The notes beneath the pieces were generated by a model. It saw only the letters and a list, made by a program, of their open reading frames with translations, searched no databases and had not been told where the DNA came from. The position numbers were made by a program, and so were the translations under genes. From positions 1 through 64,000 of the forward strand of contig NZ_JAUTDR010000014.1 in NCBI RefSeq assembly GCF_030649675.1: DNA of 64,000 nucleotides, written 5' to 3'. The stretch comes from Haliea sp. E1-2-M8 (GTDB lineage Bacteria > Pseudomonadota > Gammaproteobacteria > Pseudomonadales > Halieaceae). Numbering within the stretch: the first letter of the stretch is position 1; every line of letters begins with the position of its first letter. This document shows, piece after piece, positions 45,395 to 54,060 of this stretch.

Positions 45395-46021
45395 GTGAGT
45401 ATTGACCTGAACAGCGCCAACGCCGCTCTCCGCGGGGCCAGTGCGACCGCCATCGTCCAGTGGGCGCTGGCGCTGGGCAAACCCACCATTGCAACCACCA
45501 GCATGGGTCGCAATGCGGCGGTCATGCTGCATCTGGTCAGCTCCGTAGATCCCGCGGTGCCCACCGTCTGGGTGGACACTGGCTACAACCTTCGCGACAC
45601 CTACGTTGTGGCAGAACGGTTGATCCGGGACCTGGCGCTGGACATCCGCATCTACAGCCCGCTGATGACCTCCGAGCGCCGCAACGCGATCATGGGCGGC
45701 ATACCGACAGTGGACGAAGCAGAGCGGCACCGGGATTTCACCCGCCAGGTCAAGCTGGAACCCTTCGCCAGGGCGCTGGCGGATTTGCAGCCGGAGGTCT
45801 GGTTTACCGGTATCCGGCGGGAAGAAACCGAGCACCGCAAGACCCTGGACATCGTTTCCGTGGATGACCGCGGGATTCTCAAGGTGGCGCCCCTGTTCTA
45901 CTGGTCGGACCAGGACCTGGAACAGTACATGGCGCAGTATCAGCTTCCCACCTGCCGCCATTACTTCGACCCGACCAAGGTGCTCGACGGCCGCGAGTGC
46001 GGCCTCCACACCGCTGCCTAG
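45395..46021 (+). CDS. cysH: Phosphoadenylyl-sulfate (PAPS) reductase
   Basis: A 208-residue cytoplasmic enzyme reducing PAPS to sulphite with thioredoxin in assimilatory sulphate reduction. The PP-loop region includes TTSMGRNAAVMLHL, then WVDTGYNLRDTY; WFTGIRREETEHRKTL is typical. The catalytic Cys is in the C-terminal ECGLH. The CC-type cysteine pairs of Fe-S-containing APS reductases are absent, so it is the PAPS type. Start GTG 45395. The stop codon abuts repeat array 3. Confidence 0.93.
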   Translation: MSIDLNSANAALRGASATAIVQWALALGKPTIATTSMGRNAAVMLHLVSSVDPAVPTVWVDTGYNLRDTYVVAERLIRDLALDIRIYSPLMTSERRNAIMGGIPTVDEAERHRDFTRQVKLEPFARALADLQPEVWFTGIRREETEHRKTLDIVSVDDRGILKVAPLFYWSDQDLEQYMAQYQLPTCRHYFDPTKVLDGRECGLHTAA

Positions 46022-46061
46022 CGGGGCGCCCGGCCAGGGGCGCCCAGCCGGGGGCGCCCAG
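46022..46061 (+). repeat. 14-bp GC-rich tandem repeat array (array 3)
   Basis: A shortened unit CGGGGCGCCCGG (46022-46033) begins on the base after the cysH stop, then CCAGGGGCGCCCAG (46034-46047) and CCGGGGGCGCCCAG (46048-46061). Period and sequence match arrays 1 and 2. Unlike those, it lies between two co-directional genes. Confidence 0.9.
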
Positions 46062-46135
46062 CCGCCCCTGCAGCCAGGCTTGCATGGCGCTATAATCGGG
46101 GCAGGTCTGCCCACGGGGCAGGCCGGGAGGTTGCC

Positions 46136-47338
46136 ATGGCACAAGTCCCCTGGTTGCGGGCTGCCGCCACGTTGCTCTGCAGCGTTTTTTTGATGGCCTG
46201 TACGACACTTGATGGCCCCGCGGTCGCCGCGAGCCAGCTGCCGCCGCTGGTTCATGAGGGCACACCAGTCACCCTGGCGGAAGTGGCCGCCCTCGCCCCC
46301 AGCCCCGATCTGCTTGCCGTGACCCCGGAGATGCAGGCGTTTGTGGCCCGCTATGCGCCACCCCGCGGGGGCACTCGCCAGCGCCTGCTGAACCTGCACG
46401 AGGCGGTCAAGGGGCCGGGTGCCCTGGGGGTGGTCTACGATCCTTTCGCCGATGGCACGGCGGCGACGGTGTTCAGGACCGGTACTGCCAATTGCCTGTC
46501 CTTTGCCCACCTGTTCGTCGCCCTGGCCCGGGAGGCTGGCCTGGACGCGCAATACCAGTGGCTGGAGGTGCGCCCGCAGTGGACGCGCCTGGGTGAGCGC
46601 ATCGCGGTGCGGCTGCACGTGAATGTGATGGTGCGGATGCCCTCGGGCGAGCAGTTCATGGTGGATATCGATCCGCTGCAGTCGCGGGATATTGCCGCCT
46701 CCAGGTTGCTGGAGGACGCAGATGCGGCGGCGCTGGACCACAACAATATTGCCATTGAGGCACTGGCCCGTGGCGATCTGGAGGCCGCGTGGAGTCAGCT
46801 GGCGCGGGCCCTGCAGCTGAGTCCTGGCCTGCCCCCCCTGTGGGTAAATCTCGGTGCCGTGTATCGCCACGCCGGCCAGGTCCGGGAGGCCGAGTGGAGC
46901 CTGTTGCAGGCTCTGGCCATCGATCGCAGCGACCGTTCCGCAATGAACAACCTGGTGGTGCTATATGGTCAAATGGGCCGCGACGATGAGCGTGACTACT
47001 GGGTAGACCGGATCGACCGCCACCGCGACCGCAATCCCTTTTATCACGCCTGGCTGGGAGACAGGGCGGGCGAGGAGGGTGACTGGGCGGCAGCGTTGGA
47101 GCATTACCGCGTTGCGCTGAAGCTGCATCCTGATGATAGCGTGCTGCTCTACGCGACCGGTATCATCCACTTCCGCCTGCAGCAATACGCCGCCGCCGAG
47201 CGCCTCATAGAGAGGGCTATTGCCGCGGCCAGCCTGCGCAGTGATATTCATGGTTATCGGGCCCAGTTGGAAGTGGTCAGACAGCGCCAGCTGGCTGAGA
47301 CTCAGCCTGCGGCCGGGTCGGGTGCTACCCGGATATAG
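46136..47338 (+). CDS. Lipoprotein with transglutaminase-like domain and TPR repeats
   Basis: A 400-residue predicted lipoprotein (signal ending FLMAC). Residues about 70-180 resemble a transglutaminase-like cysteine-protease fold: RTGTANCLSFAHLFVALARE (probable active Cys) and a later His in VRLHVNVMV followed by MVDIDP. Residues about 200-390 form TPR repeats (ARALQLSPGLPPLWVNLGAV; HYRVALKLHPDDSVLLYATG). Such proteins act in the envelope, possibly in peptide cleavage or assembly; substrate unknown. The 3' end overlaps a convergent gene by 37 bp. Confidence 0.82.
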   Translation: MAQVPWLRAAATLLCSVFLMACTTLDGPAVAASQLPPLVHEGTPVTLAEVAALAPSPDLLAVTPEMQAFVARYAPPRGGTRQRLLNLHEAVKGPGALGVVYDPFADGTAATVFRTGTANCLSFAHLFVALAREAGLDAQYQWLEVRPQWTRLGERIAVRLHVNVMVRMPSGEQFMVDIDPLQSRDIAASRLLEDADAAALDHNNIAIEALARGDLEAAWSQLARALQLSPGLPPLWVNLGAVYRHAGQVREAEWSLLQALAIDRSDRSAMNNLVVLYGQMGRDDERDYWVDRIDRHRDRNPFYHAWLGDRAGEEGDWAAALEHYRVALKLHPDDSVLLYATGIIHFRLQQYAAAERLIERAIAAASLRSDIHGYRAQLEVVRQRQLAETQPAAGSGATRI

Positions 47339-47700
47339 GCCCGGCGGTCCAGTTTGCCTGCTGCCCGGGACAGGGCGTCCAACAGGTGCATCTGCCAGCC
47401 GTACTTGCGCCGCAGGGCGGCCAGGGCCCGGGCAATGTCCTCCGGTTGTTCGAGCAGGAAGGCCTGCGCCGCCAGCCGATCCCCGGTGATGCGACCGGTG
47501 ACTGTGCAGGGCGCCAGCCTGGCCTCGCTGAAATTGCGCAACCGCTTTACCTTGCCGGCATCACCGGCGGAGAACAGGTAGTAGCCGCCGTCTCCGGGGG
47601 CAAACCAGACCGGGGTGGGCACGAACTCGCCGCTGCGTTTGCGGGTGGCGAAACTGACGTAGGCACCGCGCTCCAGGCGCGCAAGTAATTTGCTGTCCAT
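47302..47700 (-). CDS. Pyridoxamine-phosphate-oxidase-like split-barrel flavoprotein
   Basis: A 132-residue protein of the PPOX/FMN-binding split-barrel type. Typical sequence: AYVSFATRKRSGEFVPTPVW followed by GGYYLFSAGDAGKVKRLRN. Relatives bind FMN, F420 or haem; cofactor and substrate cannot be assigned. ATG 47700 (MDSKLL) is chosen; upstream codons reach into the divergent SDR promoter. Confidence 0.8.
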   Translation of the reverse strand: MDSKLLARLERGAYVSFATRKRSGEFVPTPVWFAPGDGGYYLFSAGDAGKVKRLRNFSEARLAPCTVTGRITGDRLAAQAFLLEQPEDIARALAALRRKYGWQMHLLDALSRAAGKLDRRAYIRVAPDPAAG

Positions 47701-47772
47701 GGCGTGTCCGGTGGTATCTTGTTGCACAATGCCATGCACGATAACAGAACTGCAGGAACAGGGAGTATGCAT

Positions 47773-48738
47773 ATGCGTGAATTTGGTTTCGAGTCGACTA
47801 CCGCGGAGGTGATCGCCGGGCAGGACCTGAGCGGCCGGGTGGCGCTGGTTACAGGTGCCTCGGCCGGACTGGGAGTGGAAACGGCGCGCGCACTCGCGGG
47901 TGCCGGCGCCACCGTGTGGCTGCTGGCCCGGGACCGCGCCAAGCTGGATGCCGCGCTCGCGACTCTGCGGGCGGAGTCGCTGCCGGGGCGGCTGGAGTCC
48001 GCCCTGCTGGACCTGGCCGACCTGGATCAGGTGCGCGGCGCGGCGGAGGGGTTACTGGAAGCCTGCCCGCGGATTGATCTGCTGATCAACAATGCCGGCG
48101 TGATGGCTTGCCCCCACGGCGAGACCGCGCAGGGTTTCGAAATGCAGCTGGGCACCAATCACATCGGCCATTTCCTTTTCACCTGTCTGCTGTTGCCGGC
48201 CCTGAAGGCTGGCGCGGCCAACGGTCGTGAAGCGCGGGTGGTGAATCTGAGCTCCGCCGGGCACCGGTTTTCCGCGCTCAATTTCGATGATCCCAACTAT
48301 CGCCAGCGCCCCTATGAGAAGTGGCAGGCCTACGGCCAATCCAAGACCGCCAATGTCCTGTTTTCGGTAGCGCTGGATGCGCGTACCCAGGGCGCCGGCG
48401 TGCGCTCTTTCGCGGTGCATCCGGGCGCTATCTCCACTGAGCTTGGGCGCCATATGGACAAGGAAGACATGGCCCGCATGGCCGCCAGCTTTCCCGGCGG
48501 CAAGATGGCCTTCAAGACCGTGCCCCAGGGGGCGGCGACCAGTGTCTGGGCAGCCACCGCGCCGGAGCTGGAGGGCCGTGGCGGGCTCTATCTGGAGGAC
48601 TGCCATATTGCCGAAGCCGCTGGAGCGGACAGCCTCGGCGGAGTTCAGGCCTGGGCTCTCGACCCCGTCGCTGCCGATCGTCTGTGGCAGCTTTCGGAAG
48701 AATGGGTGGGGCAATCATCCTGTGGCAACAAGGCATAG
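47773..48738 (+). CDS. Short-chain dehydrogenase/reductase (retinol-dehydrogenase-like)
   Basis: A 321-residue NAD(P)-dependent oxidoreductase. Rossmann motif TGASAGLG, then NNAGVM and the catalytic YGQSK (Tyr-x-x-x-Lys), with NLSSAG holding the catalytic Ser. The length and LGTNHIGHFLFTCLLLPAL resemble the WWOX/retinol dehydrogenase-like SDRs. ATG 47773 has GGGAG at good spacing; ATG 47767 is too close to it. The SYLF gene starts on the base after its stop. Confidence 0.9.
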   Translation: MREFGFESTTAEVIAGQDLSGRVALVTGASAGLGVETARALAGAGATVWLLARDRAKLDAALATLRAESLPGRLESALLDLADLDQVRGAAEGLLEACPRIDLLINNAGVMACPHGETAQGFEMQLGTNHIGHFLFTCLLLPALKAGAANGREARVVNLSSAGHRFSALNFDDPNYRQRPYEKWQAYGQSKTANVLFSVALDARTQGAGVRSFAVHPGAISTELGRHMDKEDMARMAASFPGGKMAFKTVPQGAATSVWAATAPELEGRGGLYLEDCHIAEAAGADSLGGVQAWALDPVAADRLWQLSEEWVGQSSCGNKA

Positions 48739-49281
48739 ATGCAGGGGAAGCGCGCGCTGGCAGGCATTCTCGGGTTGGTCCTGGTGCTGGCAGCGGGCGC
48801 TGTGCATGCGGACAGCCGGGAACAGATCGAGAGCAAGTCCAGTGTGGCTCTGACGGAATTGCGCGGGTTTGCACCGGGTTTGCAGAGGTTGCTGCGCAAG
48901 GCCCGCGCTGTGCTGGTGTTTCCCGATATCGTCGGCATGGGTTTTGGCACCGGCGGCCAGTACGGCGAGGGTGCGCTGTTCATCGGCGATGAAGCGGTAG
49001 CCTACTACGCTACTACCAGTTCCCTTCACCAACTTCCCGAGGGAGCCGTGCGCACCGCCAGGGTCATCCTGTTCATGACCGATGATGCGCTGGTGTCGTT
49101 CCGCAATACCGTCAGCTGGCAGATAGGGGTGCACGGGGAAGTGGATCTGGTGCAGGCGGCAGGCAACACAGTGCGTCTGGCACGTGCGGAACACCCGGTG
49201 CTGGCCCTTGGCTTTTCCAATCTGGGGCTGATGCCGGGCGTGAATCTGAACGGCAGTACCATCAACCGGATCGCTCGCTGA
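48739..49281 (+). CDS. SYLF/Ysc84-like secreted lipid-binding protein
   Basis: A 180-residue protein with a signal peptide (GILGLVLVLAAGAVHA) and the SYLF (Ysc84 actin/lipid-binding) domain: RKARAVLVFPDIVGMGFGTG, GGQYGEGALFI and an end matching GVNLNGSTINRI. In bacteria such proteins are periplasmic and their role is poorly known. It begins directly after the SDR stop and ends 13 nt before the response-regulator gene, so the three may share a transcript. Confidence 0.85.
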   Translation: MQGKRALAGILGLVLVLAAGAVHADSREQIESKSSVALTELRGFAPGLQRLLRKARAVLVFPDIVGMGFGTGGQYGEGALFIGDEAVAYYATTSSLHQLPEGAVRTARVILFMTDDALVSFRNTVSWQIGVHGEVDLVQAAGNTVRLARAEHPVLALGFSNLGLMPGVNLNGSTINRIAR

Positions 49282-49294
49282 ACCAGGGGTCATA

Positions 49295-49954
49295 GTGGAT
49301 AAATACCGGGTTTTAATTGCAGATGATCATCCGCTCTACCGCGATGCCCTTCGCAACGTGGTACTGGAAGCGTTTGCGGATGTTGAGGTAGTGGAGTGCG
49401 AGGATATCGCGTCTGCTCTTGAGTGTCTGGAGCGGACCGGGGTGGACCTCATGCTGCTGGATATCGTGCTGCCGGATACTGAGGATCTGGATGGCGTGCG
49501 GCGGCTGCGGGACGCCAGCCCGACCTGCCCGATGATTGTCTGTTCCGCCAACGATGATCCGGCGCTCGTACGGGCTGCATTCAAGCTGGGTGTGTCGGGT
49601 TACCTGCCAAAATCTTCGGGTACCACCATTACCCGTCACGCATTGCAACTGGTGCGTGGCGGCGGAGTGTATGTCCCCACCGAGGCGTTGGGCGAAGCCA
49701 TGACAGGCGCTACGTTGCCCTCGCCCCGGTTGCTGCTGGATGGGCATCCGGCAGAGGATGCCACTGCTGACCTGACGCCGCGGCAGCAGGCTGTACTCGC
49801 CCTGCTGGAGCAGGGTATGTCCAACAAGGTAATAGCCCGCGAGCTGGGGATAGGGGAGATCACCGTGAAGGCGCACGTATCCGCGATCCTGCGCAAGCTG
49901 GGGGTTGATAACAGGGTGCAGGCGGTCGTTGCTGCCCGTACGCTCAGGCGCTGA
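49295..49954 (+). CDS. NarL/LuxR-type response regulator
   Basis: A 219-residue DNA-binding response regulator. The receiver domain (about 1-125) has DDHPLYRDAL and phospho-acceptor Asp56 in LLDIVLPD, plus conserved Lys in YLPKSSG. The C-terminal LuxR helix-turn-helix (about 152-215) reads LTPRQQAVLALLEQGMSNKV then LGIGEITVKAHVSAILRKLG. GTG start 49295. It overlaps tail-to-tail by 11 bp with the hybrid kinase gene, its most likely partner. The plan resembles ErbR/AgmR-type regulators that control quinoprotein alcohol oxidation in Pseudomonas. Confidence 0.9.
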   Translation: MDKYRVLIADDHPLYRDALRNVVLEAFADVEVVECEDIASALECLERTGVDLMLLDIVLPDTEDLDGVRRLRDASPTCPMIVCSANDDPALVRAAFKLGVSGYLPKSSGTTITRHALQLVRGGGVYVPTEALGEAMTGATLPSPRLLLDGHPAEDATADLTPRQQAVLALLEQGMSNKVIARELGIGEITVKAHVSAILRKLGVDNRVQAVVAARTLRR

Positions 49955-51368
49955 GGTCAGGCGTTGGCGCCAGCATATGGCGCATGGTTGCACGCAGGCG
50001 CGCGGGATCGATTGGTTTGGTCAGCAGGGGTATCCCCAGGGATCTGAGTTCATCGCGCAGGGGTATGGAGCTGTCACTACTGATCATTATTGCCGGAGCT
50101 GGCCGCGGAAGCTCCGCGTTAATGCTGCGGACGGCTTCCAGACCATTTGTGCCGCTCGCGAGATGGAAGTCGGTAAGCAGCAGTCTTGGCATCAGGTCCT
50201 GGTCGATTATCTTGGTCAGTACCTCCTCGTAGCCGGGTGCCGCGATCACCTTGCAGTCCCAGTTTTCCAGCAGGCGTACCATGCTGCGCAGGACGTGGAT
50301 GTTGTCATCAATGACCACCACCGGGCACTGATTGAAGCCTACCGGGCCCAGAGGGGTAGCGCTTGCCTCCACGGAAGCAACGGTGTTGGCTTCACCCACA
50401 GCCAGTTCCAGGGAAAAACTGCTGCCCTTTCCGGGAAGGGACCGCACCACGATAGTGGTGCCCAGCAGTCGGCAGATGCGCTCCACAATCGCGAGTCCAA
50501 GGCCCATGCTGCCTTCCTGACCCATACTCGCGCCGGGTGCGCGCCAGAACTCGTCGAAGATTCTGTGCTGGTGCTCCGAACTGATACCGACTCCCGTATC
50601 GCGGACCTCTATCGCAATGCGATCTCCGCGTCGCCGCACTCCCATCAACACGCGGCCATGCCGGGTATATTTGATGGCATTGCTGATGAGGTTGCGCAGT
50701 ACGGTTTCCAAGAGCATGGGGTCGCTGTGAACGTTGCAGGAAGTGGCGATGACCGTCAGTCCCAGGTGTTTTGCCTCTGCGACTGAGCGGTACTCAGTCG
50801 CCAGGCGTTCGAACAGCGGCTGCAGGCTGAAATGCCTTGGCTCAGGGTGCAGGCCGCCGCTATCCAGGCGTGAGATGTCCAGCAGCGCACCCAGCAGGCG
50901 GTTAAGTGTTTCCAGGGCCAGGGCGACGCCCTGCAGGCTGTCCCGGTCGGCGGGAGGCAGGCCGTCACCCCTGATGGTTTCCAGATACAGCATTGCGGCA
51001 TTGAGGGGCTGCCGGAGGTCGTGACTGGCTGCGGCAACAAAGCGGGTGCGGCTGGCGGTGGCCTCCTCGGCCTGTTCTTTGGCGCGGAGCAGGGCATTCT
51101 CGAAACTGCGTCGGAGATCCAGTTCATGCTCCATGCGTTCGTTGAGCCTCCGCAGTTCCGTGGTGCGGTCCGCGACGGTCTTTTCCAGGTTGCTTGCCAC
51201 TTGAAAAGCGGCGAAGGCCCCTCCCTCCACATTGATTCGATGTTCCACCCGGTCCATCAGAATCCGGTTGGTATTTCTCAAGCTGGCGACTTCATCTTCG
51301 AGCTGTTGCAGTCTGGTTGCGGCAGCTGCATCCACGGCGGTCACCGCTGGCGGGTTCGTATTACTCAT
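49944..51368 (-). CDS. Hybrid sensor histidine kinase (cytoplasmic)
   Basis: A 474-residue soluble hybrid kinase. After a coiled coil (about 15-105) comes the HisKA domain with phospho-acceptor His116 in AASHDLRQPL, an HATPase domain (NLISNAIKYTRHGRVL, RDTGVGIS, GLGLAIVERIC) and a C-terminal receiver (about 350-470) with Asp400 in LLLTDFHLA. It has no sensor or membrane segment of its own. Its start overlaps the FIST gene stop by four bases, so the FIST protein probably supplies sensing. The layout is like the ErcS-type/NahK kinases. Confidence 0.9.
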   Translation of the reverse strand: MSNTNPPAVTAVDAAAATRLQQLEDEVASLRNTNRILMDRVEHRINVEGGAFAAFQVASNLEKTVADRTTELRRLNERMEHELDLRRSFENALLRAKEQAEEATASRTRFVAAASHDLRQPLNAAMLYLETIRGDGLPPADRDSLQGVALALETLNRLLGALLDISRLDSGGLHPEPRHFSLQPLFERLATEYRSVAEAKHLGLTVIATSCNVHSDPMLLETVLRNLISNAIKYTRHGRVLMGVRRRGDRIAIEVRDTGVGISSEHQHRIFDEFWRAPGASMGQEGSMGLGLAIVERICRLLGTTIVVRSLPGKGSSFSLELAVGEANTVASVEASATPLGPVGFNQCPVVVIDDNIHVLRSMVRLLENWDCKVIAAPGYEEVLTKIIDQDLMPRLLLTDFHLASGTNGLEAVRSINAELPRPAPAIMISSDSSIPLRDELRSLGIPLLTKPIDPARLRATMRHMLAPTPDLSA

Positions 51369-52498
51369 CGGTGGGCGCGAAAGGCGATGCAGTTGAAGGA
51401 GTTATTTACATTGAGCACGCTGGACTGCTCGCCCATGCAGGAAAATCCCCAGACGTTATGGGCGCCGAACAGCGCCGTGACCGGGAGCTCAAGGCCGTAC
51501 AACTGCACCAGTTGCTTGCGCGCGGCGCACTCGAAGCCCAGAATCAGCGCATCACTGCCAAGATCCCTGCGTATCCGTCCCAGCGCAGTCTGCAATTGGT
51601 CGGCATAGTCCACCTGGTCAGCAACCCGAAATACCACGCCCTCATCGATGGCGCAGGCGCAGCGCAGTGAGCCGTCGTCAAGTATCTCGAGAAATCCTCG
51701 AGGGTAGGCGCGGTCACCGACCGTGATGATTGCGGGAAAAAGTGAAAGCTTTTCACGGTCAAGCTCGGCGATATCGACGCCACAGAGCCGCGCATACTCA
51801 ATGCAGGCCGGCCTGCCATTGATCTGATGTACCACGCGTTGCGAAGGGGTGGCGGATGTGATCACCCCGCGCTGGTCGCTGGGGACGAAATTGTGGAAGT
51901 TGTAATGACGGAATTCAAGAGCAGAGTGCACTAACAGGACAACCGCCGCGGCGTCCTGCAGGCGACCCCTGAACAGCACAGGTGTTCGCTGCAGCTGCCA
52001 GTTGTCGCCGGCAGAAGCGCCTATCAGGTGGGTGTTGCCCAGCTCGCCACCGAGTGCCGCAGCCACGAACTCCTCCACCTGTACCAGGCTGTCGATCAGC
52101 AGGATGGCGAATGTGTTGGCGGAGTTTGAGCGCGGCGCGCGTGACCGCAATTCCCACTGCATTGACAGCACCAGCTCCCTTGCCTGCTGTAGCCCGAAGC
52201 TGCTGAGATCGGTAATGCTCCGGGCGACACAGCTGAAGTGTTCCTGCGGGAAGGACAATGAGACGAGGGTATTCTCGGTATACCCGGCAGGAGTGATCTC
52301 GCCAGAGGTGGAACACCCGTATACGTGGTTTCCAGGGAGCGATGTCAGCCCCTGTTCCAGCTCAATATTCGCGTGGTTGGGGCCGTGAAACAGAAGATTG
52401 AAGGCCGCTGTCTCCAGGGGCAGTGCAGCGGCAATTTCCGCAACGGCATCTGCCGTCACGGGATTGCTGGAGTGGGCTGTGTGGATGCCGGTGGTCAT
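51365..52498 (-). CDS. FIST-domain sensory protein
   Basis: A 377-residue cytoplasmic FIST protein (N- and C-terminal FIST domains), a predicted small-ligand sensor. Signatures include LPGNHVYGCSTSGEITPAGY, FAILLIDSLVQVEEFVAAAL followed by LIGASAGDNW, and the C-terminal LGFECAARKQLVQLYG followed by VWGFSCMGEQ. Translationally coupled to the hybrid kinase (ATGA overlap) and 53 nt downstream of the aldehyde dehydrogenase on the same strand. The ligand may be linked to amine or aldehyde metabolism; this is inference. Confidence 0.88.
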   Translation of the reverse strand: MTTGIHTAHSSNPVTADAVAEIAAALPLETAAFNLLFHGPNHANIELEQGLTSLPGNHVYGCSTSGEITPAGYTENTLVSLSFPQEHFSCVARSITDLSSFGLQQARELVLSMQWELRSRAPRSNSANTFAILLIDSLVQVEEFVAAALGGELGNTHLIGASAGDNWQLQRTPVLFRGRLQDAAAVVLLVHSALEFRHYNFHNFVPSDQRGVITSATPSQRVVHQINGRPACIEYARLCGVDIAELDREKLSLFPAIITVGDRAYPRGFLEILDDGSLRCACAIDEGVVFRVADQVDYADQLQTALGRIRRDLGSDALILGFECAARKQLVQLYGLELPVTALFGAHNVWGFSCMGEQSSVLNVNNSFNCIAFRAHR

Positions 52499-52551
52499 GG
52501 GGCAAGCATAGCCGATGACTGCTGCCAGCGGGAAGCCGCCGTCCAGCCGGA

Positions 52552-54060
52552 CTATAGAGCGATGACCGTAGTCTGGGTTTCAGTAAACGCCTTGACCGCG
52601 TCCATCCCGTTCTCCCGGCCCCAGCCGGACTCCTTGAAGCCGCCGAAGGGCAGCGCGGCGTCGATTACGTTGTGGCAGTTCACCCATACCGTGCCCGCCC
52701 GCAGGCGCGGTGCGAGCTTGTGTACCAGTGAGATGTCGCGCGACCAGATGCTGGCGGCTAACCCGAAGCGGGTATCATTGGCCTGCCCCACCACTTCCTC
52801 GATGTCGTCGAAGGGCATGGCGACCAGCACCGGGCCAAAGATCTCCTCACGCACAATCGACATGTCGTGACTGGTGTTGACGAATACCGTGGGGTTGACG
52901 AAAAAGCCACTGCTGTCCGGGATGGTGCCCCCCGCCAGGATTTCGGCGCCTCCTTCCATGCCAGCGGCGATATAGGCGCAAACGCGCTCTTGCTGAGTGC
53001 GCGACACCAGCGGCCCGAGTTCCGTGGTCGGATCCAGCCCCGGACCGACCTTCATGTTGCGAGCGATATCGGCTACGCCGTCCACTACCTTGTCAAATAT
53101 TGAGCGGTGCACATAGAGACGTGAGCCTGCGGTACAGACCTGGCCGTGATTAAAGAATATTCCGCTTGCGGCACCGGGTATGGCGATGTCCAGATCGGCA
53201 TCGGGCATGACGATGGCCGGTGATTTGCCACCCAGTTCCAGGGTGACTTTCTTGAGATTCCCGGTCGCGGCCTGGAGAATCAGGCGGCCGACCTCGGTAG
53301 AGCCAGTGAAGGTAACCTTGTCTATCCCGGGGTGCGAGGAAATTGCGGCCCCTGCGGTGTGGCCGTAACCCGTGATGACATTGACGATACCGGCGGGAAA
53401 ACCCGCTTCCTCGATCAGCTGTGCCATGAACAGGGCGGTCAGCGGCGTTTCCTCTGCCGGCTTGATCACGATGGAACAGCCCGCGGCGAGCGCTGGCGCC
53501 AGTTTCCAGCAAAACAGCAGCGTCGGGAAATTCCAGGGGATGATGGCACCTACCACCCCGATGGGCACATGGTTTGCCCAGGCGAACAGTTCGGTATCCG
53601 GGAGGAAGGGTGCGGACGGCTTCAGGGTGCTGCCGTTGAGTTTGGATGGCATGCCCGCCATGAAGCGCACGCAGTCGATGGCGCAGGCGATGTCGACGGC
53701 GCCGGCGATCGCCGCGGACTTGCCGTTGTCGATGGACTCCAGTTCCGCAAGAACGGCGGTGTTGGCTTCCATCAGGTCGGCGAGGCGATGCAGCAGCCGT
53801 TCCCGCAGCGCCGGTTTCATGGTGCGCCAGCTGTGGCTTTCGAACGCCTGGCGGGCCGCGGCTACGGCAACGTTGACATCGGCGGCATCGCTGTCCGCCA
53901 CGTGTGCAACCGTCTCGCCGGTGGCTGGGTCCTGCACCGCCAGCGTCTTGCCGCTGGCAGCTGGGTGCCAGTGACCGTTGATGTAGTTGTGATGAGTCGC
54001 CTGGAGGAATTCACGGGTGGCGGGATTGATGGAATCCAGATCATTCATTGCTACGGTCAT
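52552..54060 (-). CDS. Aldehyde dehydrogenase (NAD(P)-dependent)
   Basis: A 502-residue cytoplasmic aldehyde dehydrogenase that oxidises aldehydes to carboxylic acids. The coenzyme/active-site signatures are VIPWNFPTLLFCWKLAPALA, VTFTGSTEVGR, catalytic Glu in LELGGKSP and catalytic Cys in FNHGQVCTAGSR. ATG 54060 (MTVAMND) is chosen for its upstream GGAGAAA. It is divergent from the TonB receptor gene and upstream of the FIST and kinase genes. It is well placed to oxidise the aldehyde made by the amine dehydrogenase encoded 6-10 kb away. Confidence 0.93.
   Translation of the reverse strand: MTVAMNDLDSINPATREFLQATHHNYINGHWHPAASGKTLAVQDPATGETVAHVADSDAADVNVAVAAARQAFESHSWRTMKPALRERLLHRLADLMEANTAVLAELESIDNGKSAAIAGAVDIACAIDCVRFMAGMPSKLNGSTLKPSAPFLPDTELFAWANHVPIGVVGAIIPWNFPTLLFCWKLAPALAAGCSIVIKPAEETPLTALFMAQLIEEAGFPAGIVNVITGYGHTAGAAISSHPGIDKVTFTGSTEVGRLILQAATGNLKKVTLELGGKSPAIVMPDADLDIAIPGAASGIFFNHGQVCTAGSRLYVHRSIFDKVVDGVADIARNMKVGPGLDPTTELGPLVSRTQQERVCAYIAAGMEGGAEILAGGTIPDSSGFFVNPTVFVNTSHDMSIVREEIFGPVLVAMPFDDIEEVVGQANDTRFGLAASIWSRDISLVHKLAPRLRAGTVWVNCHNVIDAALPFGGFKESGWGRENGMDAVKAFTETQTTVIAL

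Noticed and set aside
45332-46870. A 512-codon minus-strand frame across cysH and the transglutaminase-like gene
   Set aside because: It spans two real plus-strand genes and the repeat array and shows no domain.
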